DNA from: Pseudomonadota bacterium
Lineage (GTDB): Bacteria > Pseudomonadota > Gammaproteobacteria > Steroidobacterales > Steroidobacteraceae
Length of the DNA: 45,252 bases
Assembly: GCA_021815925.1 (NCBI GenBank)
Contig: JAKAZL010000012.1
Coordinates: forward strand, 1 to 45,252
Reading direction: 5' to 3'
Numbering within the stretch: the stretch's first letter is position 1; each line of letters opens with the position of its first letter. The notes under the pieces are model-generated. The model was not told the origin of the DNA and searched no databases. It saw only the letters and a list, made by a program, of their open reading frames with translations. Below, one piece after another: positions 15,621-25,429 of this stretch. Made by a program: the position numbers and the translations under genes.

Positions 15621-16010
15621 ATGAGCAAGGTTCCTCCCGATCTCAAATACACCCGAACCCACGAGTGGCTGCGGACGCGGCCCGATGGCACGGTGGAAGT
15701 GGGCATCACCGATCACGCCCAGCATGCCCTCGGCGACCTGGTGTTCGTCGAGGTCCCGCAGGCCGGCCGCACGGTCGCCGCGGGCGAACCGTTCGCCGTC
15801 ATCGAATCGGTGAAGGCGGCCTCCGACGTGTACGCGCCGCTTGCCGCAGAGGTTATTGAGGGCAATCCGGCGCTCGAGCATGCGCCGGAGACCCTCAACA
15901 CCGATCCCTACGGCGAGGGCTGGCTTGCGCGGATCCGTCCCACGGGCGCGCCCGGGGCGCTGCTGAGTGCGGCGGAGTACGAGAAGCTGACCGCGGAGGA
16001 GAGTGACTGA
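15621..16010 (+). CDS. gcvH: Glycine cleavage system H protein
   Basis: A 129-residue lipoyl carrier protein that shuttles the aminomethyl group between P, T and L proteins. The lipoylated residue is Lys65 in [24 protein letters not shown] near the N-terminus and [11 protein letters not shown] are family signatures. The TGA overlaps the first base of the gcvPA ATG (TGATG). Confidence 0.96.
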   Translation: MSKVPPDLKYTRTHEWLRTRPDGTVEVGITDHAQHALGDLVFVEVPQAGRTVAAGEPFAVIESVKAASDVYAPLAAEVIEGNPALEHAPETLNTDPYGEGWLARIRPTGAPGALLSAAEYEKLTAEESD

Positions 16011-17383
16011 TGGCCTTCGTTCCGCACACGCCCGAGGACGTCGCGGCCATGCTCGCGGCCATCGGCGTCGAGGACATCGAGCGGCTGTTCGAGGAGATCC
16101 CGGCGGCGCTGCGTGTCGGCTCGCTCGCCGGGGTGCCCGAGGCGCTCAACGAGATGCAGCTGGCACGGCTGATGAGCGAGCGCGCACGCCGTGACGGGCG
16201 GCCGCTATGCTTCATCGGCGCCGGCGCCTACGAGCATCACATCCCGGCGGCCGTCTGGGCGGTCGCGACACGCGGGGAGTTCTACAGCGCCTACACGCCC
16301 TACCAGGCCGAGGCCAGCCAGGGCACGCTGCAGCTGCTGTACGAGTACCAGACGATGATGGCCAGCCTGACGGGCATGGACGTCTCGAACGCTTCGCTCT
16401 ATGACGGCGCCAGCGCGCTCGCCGAGGCGAGCCTGATGGCCGTGCGCGCCAATCGGCGTTCGCATGCCCAGCGCATTCTGGTGCCGCGCACGGTGCATCC
16501 GCACTACCGTCGGGTCGCACGCACCATCGCCGGGAACCAGGGCATCACCTTCGAGGAGCTGCCGCTGTCGCTGGCAAGCGGCTGCACGGCGCTCGAGTCG
16601 CTCGAGCCCTACGCGACCGAGGACTGCACCGCGCTCGTCATCCAGCAGCCCAACGTCTTCGGTCGCCTCGAGGCGATCGATGCGCTGACCGACTGGGCCC
16701 ATGCGCACAACATCCTGGTGATCGCGGTGGTCAATCCGATCTCGCTCGCGCTGCTGAAGCCGCCGGGCGAGTGGGGCGCGCAGGGCGCGGACATCGTGGT
16801 CGGCGAGGGCCAGCCGCTCGGCATCCCGCTGTCCTCCGGCGGGCCGTATTTCGGCTTCATGACCACGCGGATGGCGCACGTGCGCCAGATGCCCGGGCGC
16901 ATCGTCGGGCGCACCGTCGATGCCGACGGCCGGCCGGGCTATACCCTGACGCTGCAGGCGCGCGAGCAGCACATCCGGCGGGCCAAGGCCACCTCGAACA
17001 TCTGCACCAACCAGGGCCTGATGGTCACGGCCGCCGCGATCCACCTGTCGTTGATGGGCGCCGAGGGGCTCAGGCGCACCGCGCTCGCCTCGCACGCGCG
17101 CACCCGGGAGCTGATCGCGGCGCTCGGCGCTGTGCCTGGCGTTCGGCCGCTGTTTCCTGAGCCGGTGTTTCACGAGGCCGCCCTCGGCCTGGAGCGGCCG
17201 GTCGCGCCGCTGCTCGAGCGTCTGGCGGCGCGCGGCATCCTCGGGGGCTGGGACCTCGGTGCGGACTATCCCGAGCTCGGCCCGGCGCTGCTGGTGTGCG
17301 CCACCGAGACCAAGACGGCTGAGGACATCGAGCGCTACCGCGGCGCCCTCGATGAGTGCCTGCGCGATGCGCGCGCCGCGTGA
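16010..17383 (+). CDS. gcvPA: Glycine decarboxylase P protein, N-terminal subunit
   Basis: A 457-residue subunit 1 of the two-subunit glycine decarboxylase (alpha2beta2 form), which decarboxylates glycine with PLP and passes the aminomethyl group to GcvH. Conserved: [61 protein letters not shown] and [13 protein letters not shown]. The PLP lysine lies in the other subunit. E. coli has a single fused GcvP; the split form is usual in Gram-positives, archaea and some proteobacteria. Confidence 0.95.
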   Translation: MAFVPHTPEDVAAMLAAIGVEDIERLFEEIPAALRVGSLAGVPEALNEMQLARLMSERARRDGRPLCFIGAGAYEHHIPAAVWAVATRGEFYSAYTPYQAEASQGTLQLLYEYQTMMASLTGMDVSNASLYDGASALAEASLMAVRANRRSHAQRILVPRTVHPHYRRVARTIAGNQGITFEELPLSLASGCTALESLEPYATEDCTALVIQQPNVFGRLEAIDALTDWAHAHNILVIAVVNPISLALLKPPGEWGAQGADIVVGEGQPLGIPLSSGGPYFGFMTTRMAHVRQMPGRIVGRTVDADGRPGYTLTLQAREQHIRRAKATSNICTNQGLMVTAAAIHLSLMGAEGLRRTALASHARTRELIAALGAVPGVRPLFPEPVFHEAALGLERPVAPLLERLAARGILGGWDLGADYPELGPALLVCATETKTAEDIERYRGALDECLRDARAA

Positions 17384-17397
17384 GGAGAGTTGAACCG

Positions 17398-18885
17398 ATG
17401 AGCGCTGCACGAGACACACGCCTGGAAAAGCTGATTTTCGAGTACTCGGTGAGCGGCCGCGGGGCCAACGATCAGTGGCCGGCGCTGCCCGGCGCCGAGG
17501 CGAGCGCCGATCTGCCGGCGGCGCTGCGGCGCGCTGCGCCGCCGCTGCTGCCCGAGGTGAGCGAGCTCGAGGCGGTGCGGCACTTCACACGGCTGTCGCA
17601 GTTGAACTTCTCCATCGACACGCATTTCTACCCGCTCGGTTCGTGCACGATGAAATACAACCCCAAGGCGTGCAATCAGTACGCGATGCTGCCGGAGTTC
17701 CTGGCGCGCCATCCGCTCGCGCCCGAGTCACTCGGTCAGGGCGTGCTCGAGTGTCTGTTCGAGCTGCAGCAGATGCTCTGCGAGGTCACCGGCATGCAGG
17801 CGGTAGCCCTCAGTCCGATGGCCGGCGCGCAGGGCGAGTATGCCGGGGTGGCGATGATGCGCGCCTACCACCGCTCGCGCGGCGACCTCGCGCGCACCGA
17901 GATCATCGTGCCCGAGGCGGCGCACGGCACCAACCCGGCGACCGCGACCCTGTGCGGCTGCACCGTGCGCGAAGTGCCCGTCGATGCCGCGGGCGACGTC
18001 GACATCGAGGCGCTCAAGGCCGTGGTCGGACCGAAGACCGCCGGCATCATGCTCACGAATCCCTCGACGCTGGGAGTCTTCGAGCGGCGCATCGAGGAGG
18101 TCGCGCGCATCGTGCATGCGGCCGGCGGTCTGCTCTACTACGACGGAGCCAACCTCAACGCCATCCTCGGCAAGGTGCGCCCCGGCGACATGGGCTTCGA
18201 TGTCATCCACGTCAACCTGCACAAGACCTTCTCGACGCCCCACGGCGGCGGCGGCCCGGGCGCAGGCCCGGTGGGCGTCGCGGCGCGCCTGGCGCCATTC
18301 CTGCCGGTGCCCGTCGTGGCCCGCCGGGACGGGCGTTACGTGTGGCTCGCCGAGCGCGACCTGCCGCACTCGATCGGCCGGCTGTCGGCCTTCGCGGGCA
18401 ATGTCGGGGTCTTGCTGCGTGCGTATGTGTACATGCGCATGCTGGGCCGCGCGGGCATGGCCCAGGTGGGTGAGTACGCCACTCTCAATGCCAACTATCT
18501 GCTGGCGCGGCTCACCCGGGCGGGATTCGAGGCCGCCTATCCGCACCGCCGGGCCAGCCACGAGTTCATCCTCACGCTGCGCCGCCAGGCGCGCGAGCTC
18601 GGGGTGACGGCCATGGACTTTGCCAAGCGGCTCCTCGATCATGGCCTGCATGCGCCGACCACCTATTTCCCGCTGCTGGTGCCGGAATGTCTGCTGATCG
18701 AGCCGACGGAGACCGAGAGCAAGGCGACCCTGGACGCCTTCGCGCAGGCCATGGCGGACATATTGCTCGAGGCTGCGCAAGAACCCGAGCAGGTCACGAG
18801 CGCTCCGCATACCATGCCGGTACGGCGGCTCGATGACGTGCGGGCGGCCAAGCAGCTGGACCTTGCGTGGAAACCGAGCCCATAG
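17398..18885 (+). CDS. gcvPB: Glycine decarboxylase P protein, C-terminal PLP subunit
   Basis: A 495-residue subunit 2 carrying the PLP site: Lys276 in [16 protein letters not shown]. Other signatures are [33 protein letters not shown] and [12 protein letters not shown] at 17398 is preceded by GAGGAG; the frame is open 14 codons further up inside gcvPA, but that sequence is not conserved. dgkA begins 19 bases before its stop. Confidence 0.95.
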   Translation: MSAARDTRLEKLIFEYSVSGRGANDQWPALPGAEASADLPAALRRAAPPLLPEVSELEAVRHFTRLSQLNFSIDTHFYPLGSCTMKYNPKACNQYAMLPEFLARHPLAPESLGQGVLECLFELQQMLCEVTGMQAVALSPMAGAQGEYAGVAMMRAYHRSRGDLARTEIIVPEAAHGTNPATATLCGCTVREVPVDAAGDVDIEALKAVVGPKTAGIMLTNPSTLGVFERRIEEVARIVHAAGGLLYYDGANLNAILGKVRPGDMGFDVIHVNLHKTFSTPHGGGGPGAGPVGVAARLAPFLPVPVVARRDGRYVWLAERDLPHSIGRLSAFAGNVGVLLRAYVYMRMLGRAGMAQVGEYATLNANYLLARLTRAGFEAAYPHRRASHEFILTLRRQARELGVTAMDFAKRLLDHGLHAPTTYFPLLVPECLLIEPTETESKATLDAFAQAMADILLEAAQEPEQVTSAPHTMPVRRLDDVRAAKQLDLAWKPSP

Positions 18886-19256
18886 CCATCGAGCGTGGCA
18901 TCAAGCCCAGAGGCGTCGTTCGCGTCCTGCGTGCCTTCGGAGCGAGCTGGCGGGGACTCGCCGGCGCCTTCAGGGGCGAGGCGGCCTTCCGCCAGGAGCT
19001 GACGTTCGCGGCGCTGGCCGGCCCGCTCGCGCTGTGGCTCGGGCGCGACGGCACGCAGCGCGCCGTGCTGCTCGCGCCGGTCCTGCTGATCCTCGTGGTC
19101 GAGCTGCTCAACAGTGCCATTGAGGCGACCGTCGATCGCATCGGGCTCGAACGCCACGCGCTCGCCGGACTGGCCAAGGACTTCGGCTCGGCTGCCGTGT
19201 TCATGTCGTTCGTACTGCTCTTTGCCGTGTGGGCGCTGGTGCTGCTCGGCCGCTAG
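18867..19256 (+). CDS. dgkA: Diacylglycerol kinase DgkA
   Basis: A 129-residue trimeric inner-membrane kinase that phosphorylates diacylglycerol, recycling the by-product of envelope glycan modification. Catalytic residues Glu79, Asn82 and Glu86 in [11 protein letters not shown] correspond to E. coli Glu69, Asn72 and Glu76; EAAFRQEL (38-45) is the N-terminal active-site segment. Three membrane helices are seen. The start is GTG at 18867 within gcvPB, giving about 10 more residues than E. coli DgkA. Confidence 0.92.
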   Translation: METEPIAIERGIKPRGVVRVLRAFGASWRGLAGAFRGEAAFRQELTFAALAGPLALWLGRDGTQRAVLLAPVLLILVVELLNSAIEATVDRIGLERHALAGLAKDFGSAAVFMSFVLLFAVWALVLLGR

Positions 19257-19278
19257 GCCGCTGTGATTCGGGGGGACG

Positions 19279-22164
19279 ATGCGATTGCTGCGACTGCCGT
19301 ACCTGGGTCTGCTGATTGTCCCGCTCGCTCTGGCCGCGGGTGCCGCGCGCGCCGCTCCGCCGCCGCGGGCGCTGCCGGGCGGCACGGCCGTGGCGGCTCA
19401 CCTGGCGCGCCAGGCCGCGGCGCTGGAGTCCAACCCCACCTGGGCCGCCACGCTCGCGCGCATTGCCAGCAGCGTCGTCGCGATCAACTTCAACCAGGAC
19501 CGGGCGTTCGACACGGACGTCAATGAGACCGCGGAGGCGACCGGATTCGTCGTCGACGCCAAGCGCGGCATCATCCTCACCAACCGCCACGTCGTCACGC
19601 CGGGGCCGGTGACGGCGACCGCCACGTTCCTCGATCGCGAGCAGATTCCGATCTACCCGATCTACCGCGACCCGGTGCACGACTTCGGCTTCTACCGGTT
19701 CGACCCGAAGAAGCTGCACTACATCCACCCCAAGGCGCTCGAGCTCGATCCGGCCGGGGCCCAGGTCGGGCGGGAAATCCGCGTGATCGGCAACAACGCC
19801 GGGGAGCAGCTGTCGATCCTCGCCGGCACGCTCGCGCGGTTGCACCGCCGGGCACCGAACTACGGGTTCGGCAACTACAACGACTTCAACACGTTCTACC
19901 TGCAGGCGGCCTCCGGCACCTCCGGCGGCTCCTCCGGCTCGCCGGTCATCGATATCCGCGGGCACGTGGTGGCCCTGAACGCCGGCGGCGCCAACAACGC
20001 GGCCTCGAGCTTCTACCTGCCGCTCGCGGCGGTGCAGCGGGCGCTGCGTCTGATTCAGCGGGGCCGGCCCGTCAGCCGCGGCACGCTCTACACCATCTTC
20101 CATTACACCCCGTTCGACGAGCTGGGGCGGCTCGGCCTGACCCCGCCGCTCGAGGCGGCCGTTCGCAAGGCGTTTCCGCAGCGCACCGGGATGCTGGTGG
20201 TGAGCACCGTGCTGCCCGGCTCGCCGAGTGCGCGCGTGCTGCAGCCCGGGGACATCCTGGTGCGCATCGACGGGCATTACGTGACGACCTTCGGGCCGCT
20301 CGAGCGTCTCCTGGATGATTCGGTCGGCCGTCAGATCCAGCTCCAGCTCGAGCGCGGGGGGCAGACGATCTCCGTGACGCTGCCGGTCGGAGACCTCAAC
20401 GCCATCACGCCGGACGCCTACGTGCAGTTCGGCGATGCGGTCGTCAACACGCTGTCCTACCAGATGGCGCTGCAGCTGAACGTGCCGCCCCGGGGAGTCT
20501 GGGTCGCCAACCCCGGCTACGTGCTGGGCGGCGCGGGCGTGCCGCGCGGGGCGGTCATTCATGCCATCGACGCCTGGCCGATCGACACGCTGGGCCAGTT
20601 CCGCCGGGCGATCGCCCGGATTCCCGACGGCGCTTACGCGACGGTGCGCTTCACGCTCGCCAGCGATCCGAACAGCACCGAGCTCGCCTACTTCCGCATG
20701 GAGCGGCGCTGGTTTCCGGCCGAGTACTGCGTGCGCGACGATCAGATCGGGCTGTGGCCCTGCCGCGCGCTGCCGGCCGGCCCGCCGCGGCCACCGCATC
20801 CGGTGATGTCGACCGGCTTTCCGGTCTACCGCAATCCGGTGCTGAACCGCCTGGCCCACTCGCTGGTGGCAGTGACCTTCAGCATGCCGTACTCGGTCTC
20901 CGGTGTGACGGAGCACTTCTACCACGGCACCGGCCTGGTGGTGGACGCCCGGCGCGGCTGGGTGGTGGTGGACCGCAACACCGTTCCGGTCTCGCTGGGG
21001 GACGTCACGATCACCTTCGCCGGCACCGTGCAGGTGCCGGGCCGGGTGGTGTATGTCAGCCCGATCCATAACCTGGCCGTCGTCGCCTACGACCCGCGAC
21101 TGATCGGCTCGACGCCGGTGCGCTCCGCGCACCTGGTGATGCACCCGCTGGTCTCGGGTGAGCCGATCGACGTCGTCGGCATCGGCAACGACAACGATCT
21201 GCACTTCCGCAGCACCCAGGTCTCGAGCATCGAGCCGCTCGGGCTGCCGCTGTCGCGCACCATGCGCTTCCGCGACACCAATATCGAGAGCATCCAGCTG
21301 GTCAACCCACCGAACAACTTCGATGGGGTGCTCACCGACGGCCGTGGCGAGGTCATCGGGTTGTGGTCGAGTTTCGCCTTCGACACCGCCAACGGGGTGG
21401 GTCAGGATCTGCAGGGCGTGCCCATCGGGCCGGTGCACGACATGATCGAGCGCATGCGCAGCGGCCAGCCGCTGCACTCCCTCGACGTGGAGCTCGGGCT
21501 CACGCCGCTTGCCAGCGCACGGCTGATCGGGCTCACCCCCCTCTGGGCTGAGCGGCTCGCCGCGCACAGCACGACGCGCCGCGTCGTGCTGACGGTGATC
21601 CGCACCACCGGCGGTTCACCGGCCGCGCGGCTGCTCGAGCCCGGGGACCTGCTGCTCGCGATCGACGGTCACGTGGTCACGCGCTTCGAGCAGGTCGAGC
21701 GCGCCACTGCCGATCGCAGTCAAGTGAGCCTGACGGTGTGGCGGGGACGCCAGGCGCTGACGCTGAACGTGCCGACGGTCGTGCTCTCCGGCACGCGTCT
21801 GCACCGGGTGGTGCAGTGGGCCGGCGCGACGCTGCAGCGGCCGTTCCACTCGATGCTGGCGCAGCGCGGCGTGCCGCCGGTCGGGGTCTACGTGGACAAC
21901 TTCGACTACGGTTCGCCGGCGGCCCGATATGGCCTGTACTCGGGGCTGCGCATCGTCGCGGTCGACGGCCATCCCACTGTGGACCTTGATGCGTTCCTGC
22001 GCGCCGTGGCCCACCGGCCCGATCACGCCTCGGTGCGGATCACTACGCTCGGCTGGAACAACGCCCCGCACGTCATCACCCTGACGCTCGACAATCACTA
22101 CTGGCCGGCCTACGAGCTGGTGCGCACCGACGGTAGTGGCTGGGTGCGGCGCGCGCTGCCCTAG
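19279..22164 (+). CDS. Exported double HtrA-like serine protease, Nma111/Ynm3-like
   Basis: A 961-residue protein with a Sec signal peptide (hydrophobic 8-20, likely cleavage after ARA at 23-25). The first trypsin-like domain (about 52-265) has a complete triad: His104 in TNRHVV, Asp135 in RDPVHDFGF and Ser219 in GTSGGSSGSP. A PDZ-like domain (about 290-370, LQPGDILVRIDGHYV) and a second PDZ-like region (about 385-480) follow. The second protease-like domain (about 515-730) is degenerate: Asn567 replaces the His, Asn598 the Asp, and FDGVLTD stands at the Ser. PDZ-like regions 3 and 4 (about 745-835 and 845-945) end the protein. This order is that of fungal Nma111p/Ynm3 and plant Deg7, and motifs such as EATGFVVDA and VHDFGF match the yeast protein as I recall it. 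Probably periplasmic. Preceded by GGGGGG before ATG. Confidence 0.85.
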   Translation: MRLLRLPYLGLLIVPLALAAGAARAAPPPRALPGGTAVAAHLARQAAALESNPTWAATLARIASSVVAINFNQDRAFDTDVNETAEATGFVVDAKRGIILTNRHVVTPGPVTATATFLDREQIPIYPIYRDPVHDFGFYRFDPKKLHYIHPKALELDPAGAQVGREIRVIGNNAGEQLSILAGTLARLHRRAPNYGFGNYNDFNTFYLQAASGTSGGSSGSPVIDIRGHVVALNAGGANNAASSFYLPLAAVQRALRLIQRGRPVSRGTLYTIFHYTPFDELGRLGLTPPLEAAVRKAFPQRTGMLVVSTVLPGSPSARVLQPGDILVRIDGHYVTTFGPLERLLDDSVGRQIQLQLERGGQTISVTLPVGDLNAITPDAYVQFGDAVVNTLSYQMALQLNVPPRGVWVANPGYVLGGAGVPRGAVIHAIDAWPIDTLGQFRRAIARIPDGAYATVRFTLASDPNSTELAYFRMERRWFPAEYCVRDDQIGLWPCRALPAGPPRPPHPVMSTGFPVYRNPVLNRLAHSLVAVTFSMPYSVSGVTEHFYHGTGLVVDARRGWVVVDRNTVPVSLGDVTITFAGTVQVPGRVVYVSPIHNLAVVAYDPRLIGSTPVRSAHLVMHPLVSGEPIDVVGIGNDNDLHFRSTQVSSIEPLGLPLSRTMRFRDTNIESIQLVNPPNNFDGVLTDGRGEVIGLWSSFAFDTANGVGQDLQGVPIGPVHDMIERMRSGQPLHSLDVELGLTPLASARLIGLTPLWAERLAAHSTTRRVVLTVIRTTGGSPAARLLEPGDLLLAIDGHVVTRFEQVERATADRSQVSLTVWRGRQALTLNVPTVVLSGTRLHRVVQWAGATLQRPFHSMLAQRGVPPVGVYVDNFDYGSPAARYGLYSGLRIVAVDGHPTVDLDAFLRAVAHRPDHASVRITTLGWNNAPHVITLTLDNHYWPAYELVRTDGSGWVRRALP

Positions 22165-22185
22165 CCGGCGCGACGGAGCGGGCGG

Positions 22186-23169
22186 ATGGGTCGAGTGACA
22201 CCTGCGCAGATCGCGGCTGCCGCGCGTGCGCTGCGCGCCGGCGAGCTGGTGGCCTTCCCGACGGAGACGGTCTACGGACTCGGTGCCGATGCGCGCAACC
22301 CGGCCGCGGTGCGGCGCATCTTCGCGGTCAAGGGCCGCCCGGCGCGCCATCCGCTGATCGTGCACCTGGCCGACATCGGTCAGCTTCCGGCGTGGGCGCG
22401 CGAGGTGCCCGAGGCGGCGCGGCGGCTCGCCGAGCGGTTCTGGCCCGGACCCCTCACGCTGGTGCTGCCGCGCGCCGCGGGTGTCGAGGACAGCGTGACC
22501 GGCGGACAGGACACCGTGGCACTGCGGGTGCCTGCCAACCCAGTGGCGCAGCAGCTGCTCGCCGCCTTCGGAGGAGGCATCGCGGCGCCCTCGGCCAACC
22601 GCTATGGGCGGGTCTCGCCCACCTGTGCCGAGCACGTGCGCGAGGAGTTTGGCGAGACAGTGCCCATCGTGCTCGACGGTGGGGAGTGCGCCATCGGCCT
22701 GGAGTCGACCATCGTGGCATTCCAGGACGGGGTGGCTCGCCTCCTGCGGCCGGGGCGCATCACGGCCGGGGAAATCACCGCGCTGATCGGCCCGCTCGCA
22801 ATCGGCGCCGATGCAGGCTCCCCGCGCGTCCCGGGCAGCACGCCCGCGCACTACGCCCCGAGCACGCCCCTGAGCATCGTGCCGTCCGAGCAGATCGAGG
22901 CGCGTAGCGCCGCGCTCGCCCACGGCGGTCGGCCAGTGGCCGTGCTGGCCTGGCGCCCGAGCGCGGCACCGCATCCGGGTGTCCTCTGGATCGACGCCGG
23001 TGCGCGTGCCCCGCAATACGCGCACGACCTGTATGCGCATTTGCGCACCCTCGACAAAAGCGGCGCCGAGCGCATCCTGGTGCAGGACGTGCCCGACGGC
23101 GAAGCCTGGGCGGCGATCCGCGACCGGCTGCGTCGCGCGGCCGCCGGCGCGAAGCAGGAGACTCCATGA
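22186..23169 (+). CDS. tsaC: Threonylcarbamoyl-AMP synthase, Sua5 type
   Basis: A 327-residue enzyme making threonylcarbamoyl-AMP from threonine, bicarbonate and ATP for the t6A37 tRNA modification. YrdC domain at about 8-190: FPTETVYGLGADARN, VKGRPARHPLIVHL, FWPGPLTLVL and APSANRYGRVSPT. The extra C-terminal Sua5 domain (about 225-325), joined by a linker with PGSTPAHYAP, makes it the Sua5 rather than the short TsaC form. The stop overlaps the next ATG (ATGA). Confidence 0.93.
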   Translation: MGRVTPAQIAAAARALRAGELVAFPTETVYGLGADARNPAAVRRIFAVKGRPARHPLIVHLADIGQLPAWAREVPEAARRLAERFWPGPLTLVLPRAAGVEDSVTGGQDTVALRVPANPVAQQLLAAFGGGIAAPSANRYGRVSPTCAEHVREEFGETVPIVLDGGECAIGLESTIVAFQDGVARLLRPGRITAGEITALIGPLAIGADAGSPRVPGSTPAHYAPSTPLSIVPSEQIEARSAALAHGGRPVAVLAWRPSAAPHPGVLWIDAGARAPQYAHDLYAHLRTLDKSGAERILVQDVPDGEAWAAIRDRLRRAAAGAKQETP

Positions 23170-24347
23170 GCGTCAGACGCACTCGATTCGTCGATCCTTT
23201 CCAGCCGGCGGAGATCCGTCGCCTCGTGCGCCAGTTCGGCTCCCCGCTGCTCATCCTCGACTGCGAGCGTGTGCGCGTGCAGTACCGCAAGCTGCGCGCG
23301 GCGCTCGGGCGCGTCGATCTGCACTACGCGCTGAAGCCCATGCCGCATGCGGCCGTGGTGCAGACCGTGCTCGGCGAGGGAGGCTTTCTCGACCTTGCGA
23401 CCAGCGGCGAGGTGCAGCTCGTGCGCCGGCTCGGCGTCGATCCGGCGCGCTGCATCCACACCCATCCGATCAAGCGCCCGCAGGACATCCGCAACGCGCT
23501 CGATTTCGGCGTGCGCACCTTCGTGGCCGACAACCCCGATGAGGTGCGCAAGTTCGAGCGTTTCGCCGATCGTGCCGAGCTGCTGCTGCGCGTCTCGTTC
23601 CGCAGCCCCGGCGCGGTGTGCGACCTGTCGCGCAAGTTCGGTTGTGACCCCGAGGATGCGCTCGCGCTCGCACGGCTCGCTTCCGAGCTCGGCATCACGG
23701 TGCGCGGCCTGTCCTTCCACGTCGGCTCCCAGGCGGGCGATTCGGCCAAGCACGTCGAGGCGCTGCACGCCTGTGCGAGCCTGATGGCCGCAGGTCGCCG
23801 CCGCCGGCTCGGGGTGCTCGACACGCTCGACATCGGGGGTGGCTTCCCCATCGATTACACGCAGCCGGTGCAGGACATCGAGCGCTTCTGTGAGCCGCTG
23901 CGCACCGCGCTCGAGGCGTTGCCGAAGCGAGTGCGGGTGATCGCCGAGCCCGGGCGGTTCATCGTCGGCCCGGCCGCGATCGGCGTCGCTTCGGTGATGG
24001 GTCGTGCGCGCCGGGAAGGACACTGGTGGTACTACCTCGATGACGGCCTGTACGGCTCCTACAGCGGCCAGCTCTACGATCACGCGCGCTACCCGGTCGA
24101 GCCGCTGAAGGACTCCGAGGAGCGCCTGCCCTCGGTGCTCGCCGGCCCGACCTGCGACAGCATTGACGTCATCGCCGAGAATCTGCTGCTGCCGAAGCTC
24201 GAGGCGGGCGACCTGATCATCGGACGGGCGATGGGCGCCTATACCTGGGCGAGTGCCTCGGAGTTCAATTTCTTTCCCAAGGCGACCGTCGTGGCGGTGA
24301 ATCTGACGCCGGGCGATGCCGGGATGGTGATGCCGTTCCCGCTGTAG
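23166..24347 (+). CDS. PLP-dependent ornithine/lysine-type decarboxylase (fold III)
   Basis: A 393-residue fold-type III (alanine racemase-like) decarboxylase of the ornithine/diaminopimelate decarboxylase family. PLP Lys57 in HYALKPMPH, Gly-loop DIGGGFPID (222-230), EPGRFIV (261-267) and active-site Cys330 in GPTCDSIDVI. The GPTCDSxD form is typical of ornithine and lysine/ornithine decarboxylases, so a polyamine role is more likely than lysine synthesis, but the substrate cannot be fixed from sequence. The ATGA overlap with tsaC suggests one operon. SpeC-like is the best description. Confidence 0.82.
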   Translation: MSVRRTRFVDPFQPAEIRRLVRQFGSPLLILDCERVRVQYRKLRAALGRVDLHYALKPMPHAAVVQTVLGEGGFLDLATSGEVQLVRRLGVDPARCIHTHPIKRPQDIRNALDFGVRTFVADNPDEVRKFERFADRAELLLRVSFRSPGAVCDLSRKFGCDPEDALALARLASELGITVRGLSFHVGSQAGDSAKHVEALHACASLMAAGRRRRLGVLDTLDIGGGFPIDYTQPVQDIERFCEPLRTALEALPKRVRVIAEPGRFIVGPAAIGVASVMGRARREGHWWYYLDDGLYGSYSGQLYDHARYPVEPLKDSEERLPSVLAGPTCDSIDVIAENLLLPKLEAGDLIIGRAMGAYTWASASEFNFFPKATVVAVNLTPGDAGMVMPFPL

Positions 24348-24381
24348 TGGCCGCGCGAGAATCCAAGGAGCAGATCGTCTG

Positions 24382-24975
24382 ATGCGCAACGTGGTGTTTG
24401 ATATCGGCTGGGTGTTCGTGCACCTGGACAGCGAGCGGTTTCTGCAGTTTCTGCGCGCGCACGGGGCGGACGCCCGGGACTTGAACTCGGTGCTCACCCG
24501 CGTGGCGCTGCACGAGCACGAGTGCGGCCGGCTGTGCGGTCGGGAGCTGCTCGAGCGGTTCGCGCAGATCGCCCCGCAGCCGATGGACCTCACCGCAGCG
24601 CAGGAGCGCTGGCTCGATATGTTCGAGCTGCAGCCGGCGATGGTGGCACTGGCCAACCGGCTCAGCGAGCGTTACCGGGTCTACCTGTTGTCGAACATCG
24701 GCGATCTGCACTGGGCCCACCTGTCGCGCGAATTCGGCCTGCATCGCATCGGTCACGGCGCGCTGCCGTCGTTTCTCGCCGGGGTCATGAAGCCCGAGGC
24801 GGGCATCTACGCCGAGGCCGAGCGGCGCTTCGCCCTGGAGCCGGCCGAGACGGTGTTCATCGACGATCGGGCCGAGAACGTTCAGGCGGCGCGCGGGCGC
24901 GGCTGGCAGGCGATCGAACACACCGGGTACGCCACCACGGTCGGCGCATTGCGCGTGCTGGGCGTTGAATGCTGA
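24382..24975 (+). CDS. HAD-family hydrolase (YihX-like)
   Basis: A 197-residue HAD subfamily IA protein. Motif 1 is VVFDIGWVFVHLD: nucleophile Asp7 is kept, while the usual second Asp is Gly9, as in YihX-type phosphatases (FDLGNV). Trp10 stands where those have Asn. Motif 2 is LLSNIGD, motif 3 the Lys of GVMKPEAGIY, motif 4 FIDDRAEN. A sugar-phosphate phosphatase role is likely by family. AAGGAG lies 11 bases before the ATG, a long spacing. It overlaps the HIT gene by 7 bases. Confidence 0.82.
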   Translation: MRNVVFDIGWVFVHLDSERFLQFLRAHGADARDLNSVLTRVALHEHECGRLCGRELLERFAQIAPQPMDLTAAQERWLDMFELQPAMVALANRLSERYRVYLLSNIGDLHWAHLSREFGLHRIGHGALPSFLAGVMKPEAGIYAEAERRFALEPAETVFIDDRAENVQAARGRGWQAIEHTGYATTVGALRVLGVEC

Positions 24976-25421
24976 GCAGCGCTGACACCGCGATTCACCG
25001 CCAGGTCGAGGCGGCGCGCGCCGCCGCCGAGCCGCGGGTCATCGGCCGGCTGGAGTCGGGCTGGGCCGTTCTCGGGGAGCGGCAGTTTCTGCCCGGGTAT
25101 GCGCTGCTGCTGCCGGATCCTGTGGTGCCGAGTCTGAATGCGCTCGATGCGCCCGGACGGGCGCGTTTCCTGCTCGATCTGGCGCGGCTCGGCGATGCGG
25201 TGCTCGCAGTCACCGGGGCGCTGCGCATCAACTACGCCATGCTCGGCAACCTCGAGCCGGCGCTGCACGCGCACGTCATTCCCCGCTATGCCGAGGAGCC
25301 CGAGGCCCTGCGTACGGCGCACCCCTGGGCGTACGACTGGCAGGCGGGTGCGCCGTTCGATCCGCTCGTGCACGGAGAACTCCTGGCGCAGCTGCGCCAG
25401 GCGCTCACCCGGGCCGGCTGA
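24969..25421 (+). CDS. HIT-family protein
   Basis: A 150-residue HIT-like protein. The active-site region NYAMLGNLEPALHAHVIPRY contains HxHxxP, a HIT motif in which the third His is Pro, as in some diadenosine/histidine triad relatives. Likely a nucleotide hydrolase or transferase, substrate unknown. It starts inside the HAD gene (7-base overlap), so the two are coupled. It ends 8 bases from the convergent DUF3014 gene. Confidence 0.8.
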   Translation: MLSSADTAIHRQVEAARAAAEPRVIGRLESGWAVLGERQFLPGYALLLPDPVVPSLNALDAPGRARFLLDLARLGDAVLAVTGALRINYAMLGNLEPALHAHVIPRYAEEPEALRTAHPWAYDWQAGAPFDPLVHGELLAQLRQALTRAG

Positions 25422-25429
25422 GCCGCGCC

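Noticed and set aside
19201-21567. Minus-strand open frame of about 788 codons opposite the Nma111-like gene
   Set aside because: A high-GC antisense shadow; it gives a Val/His/Arg/Asp-rich sequence without domain features, while the plus-strand protein has clear protease motifs.
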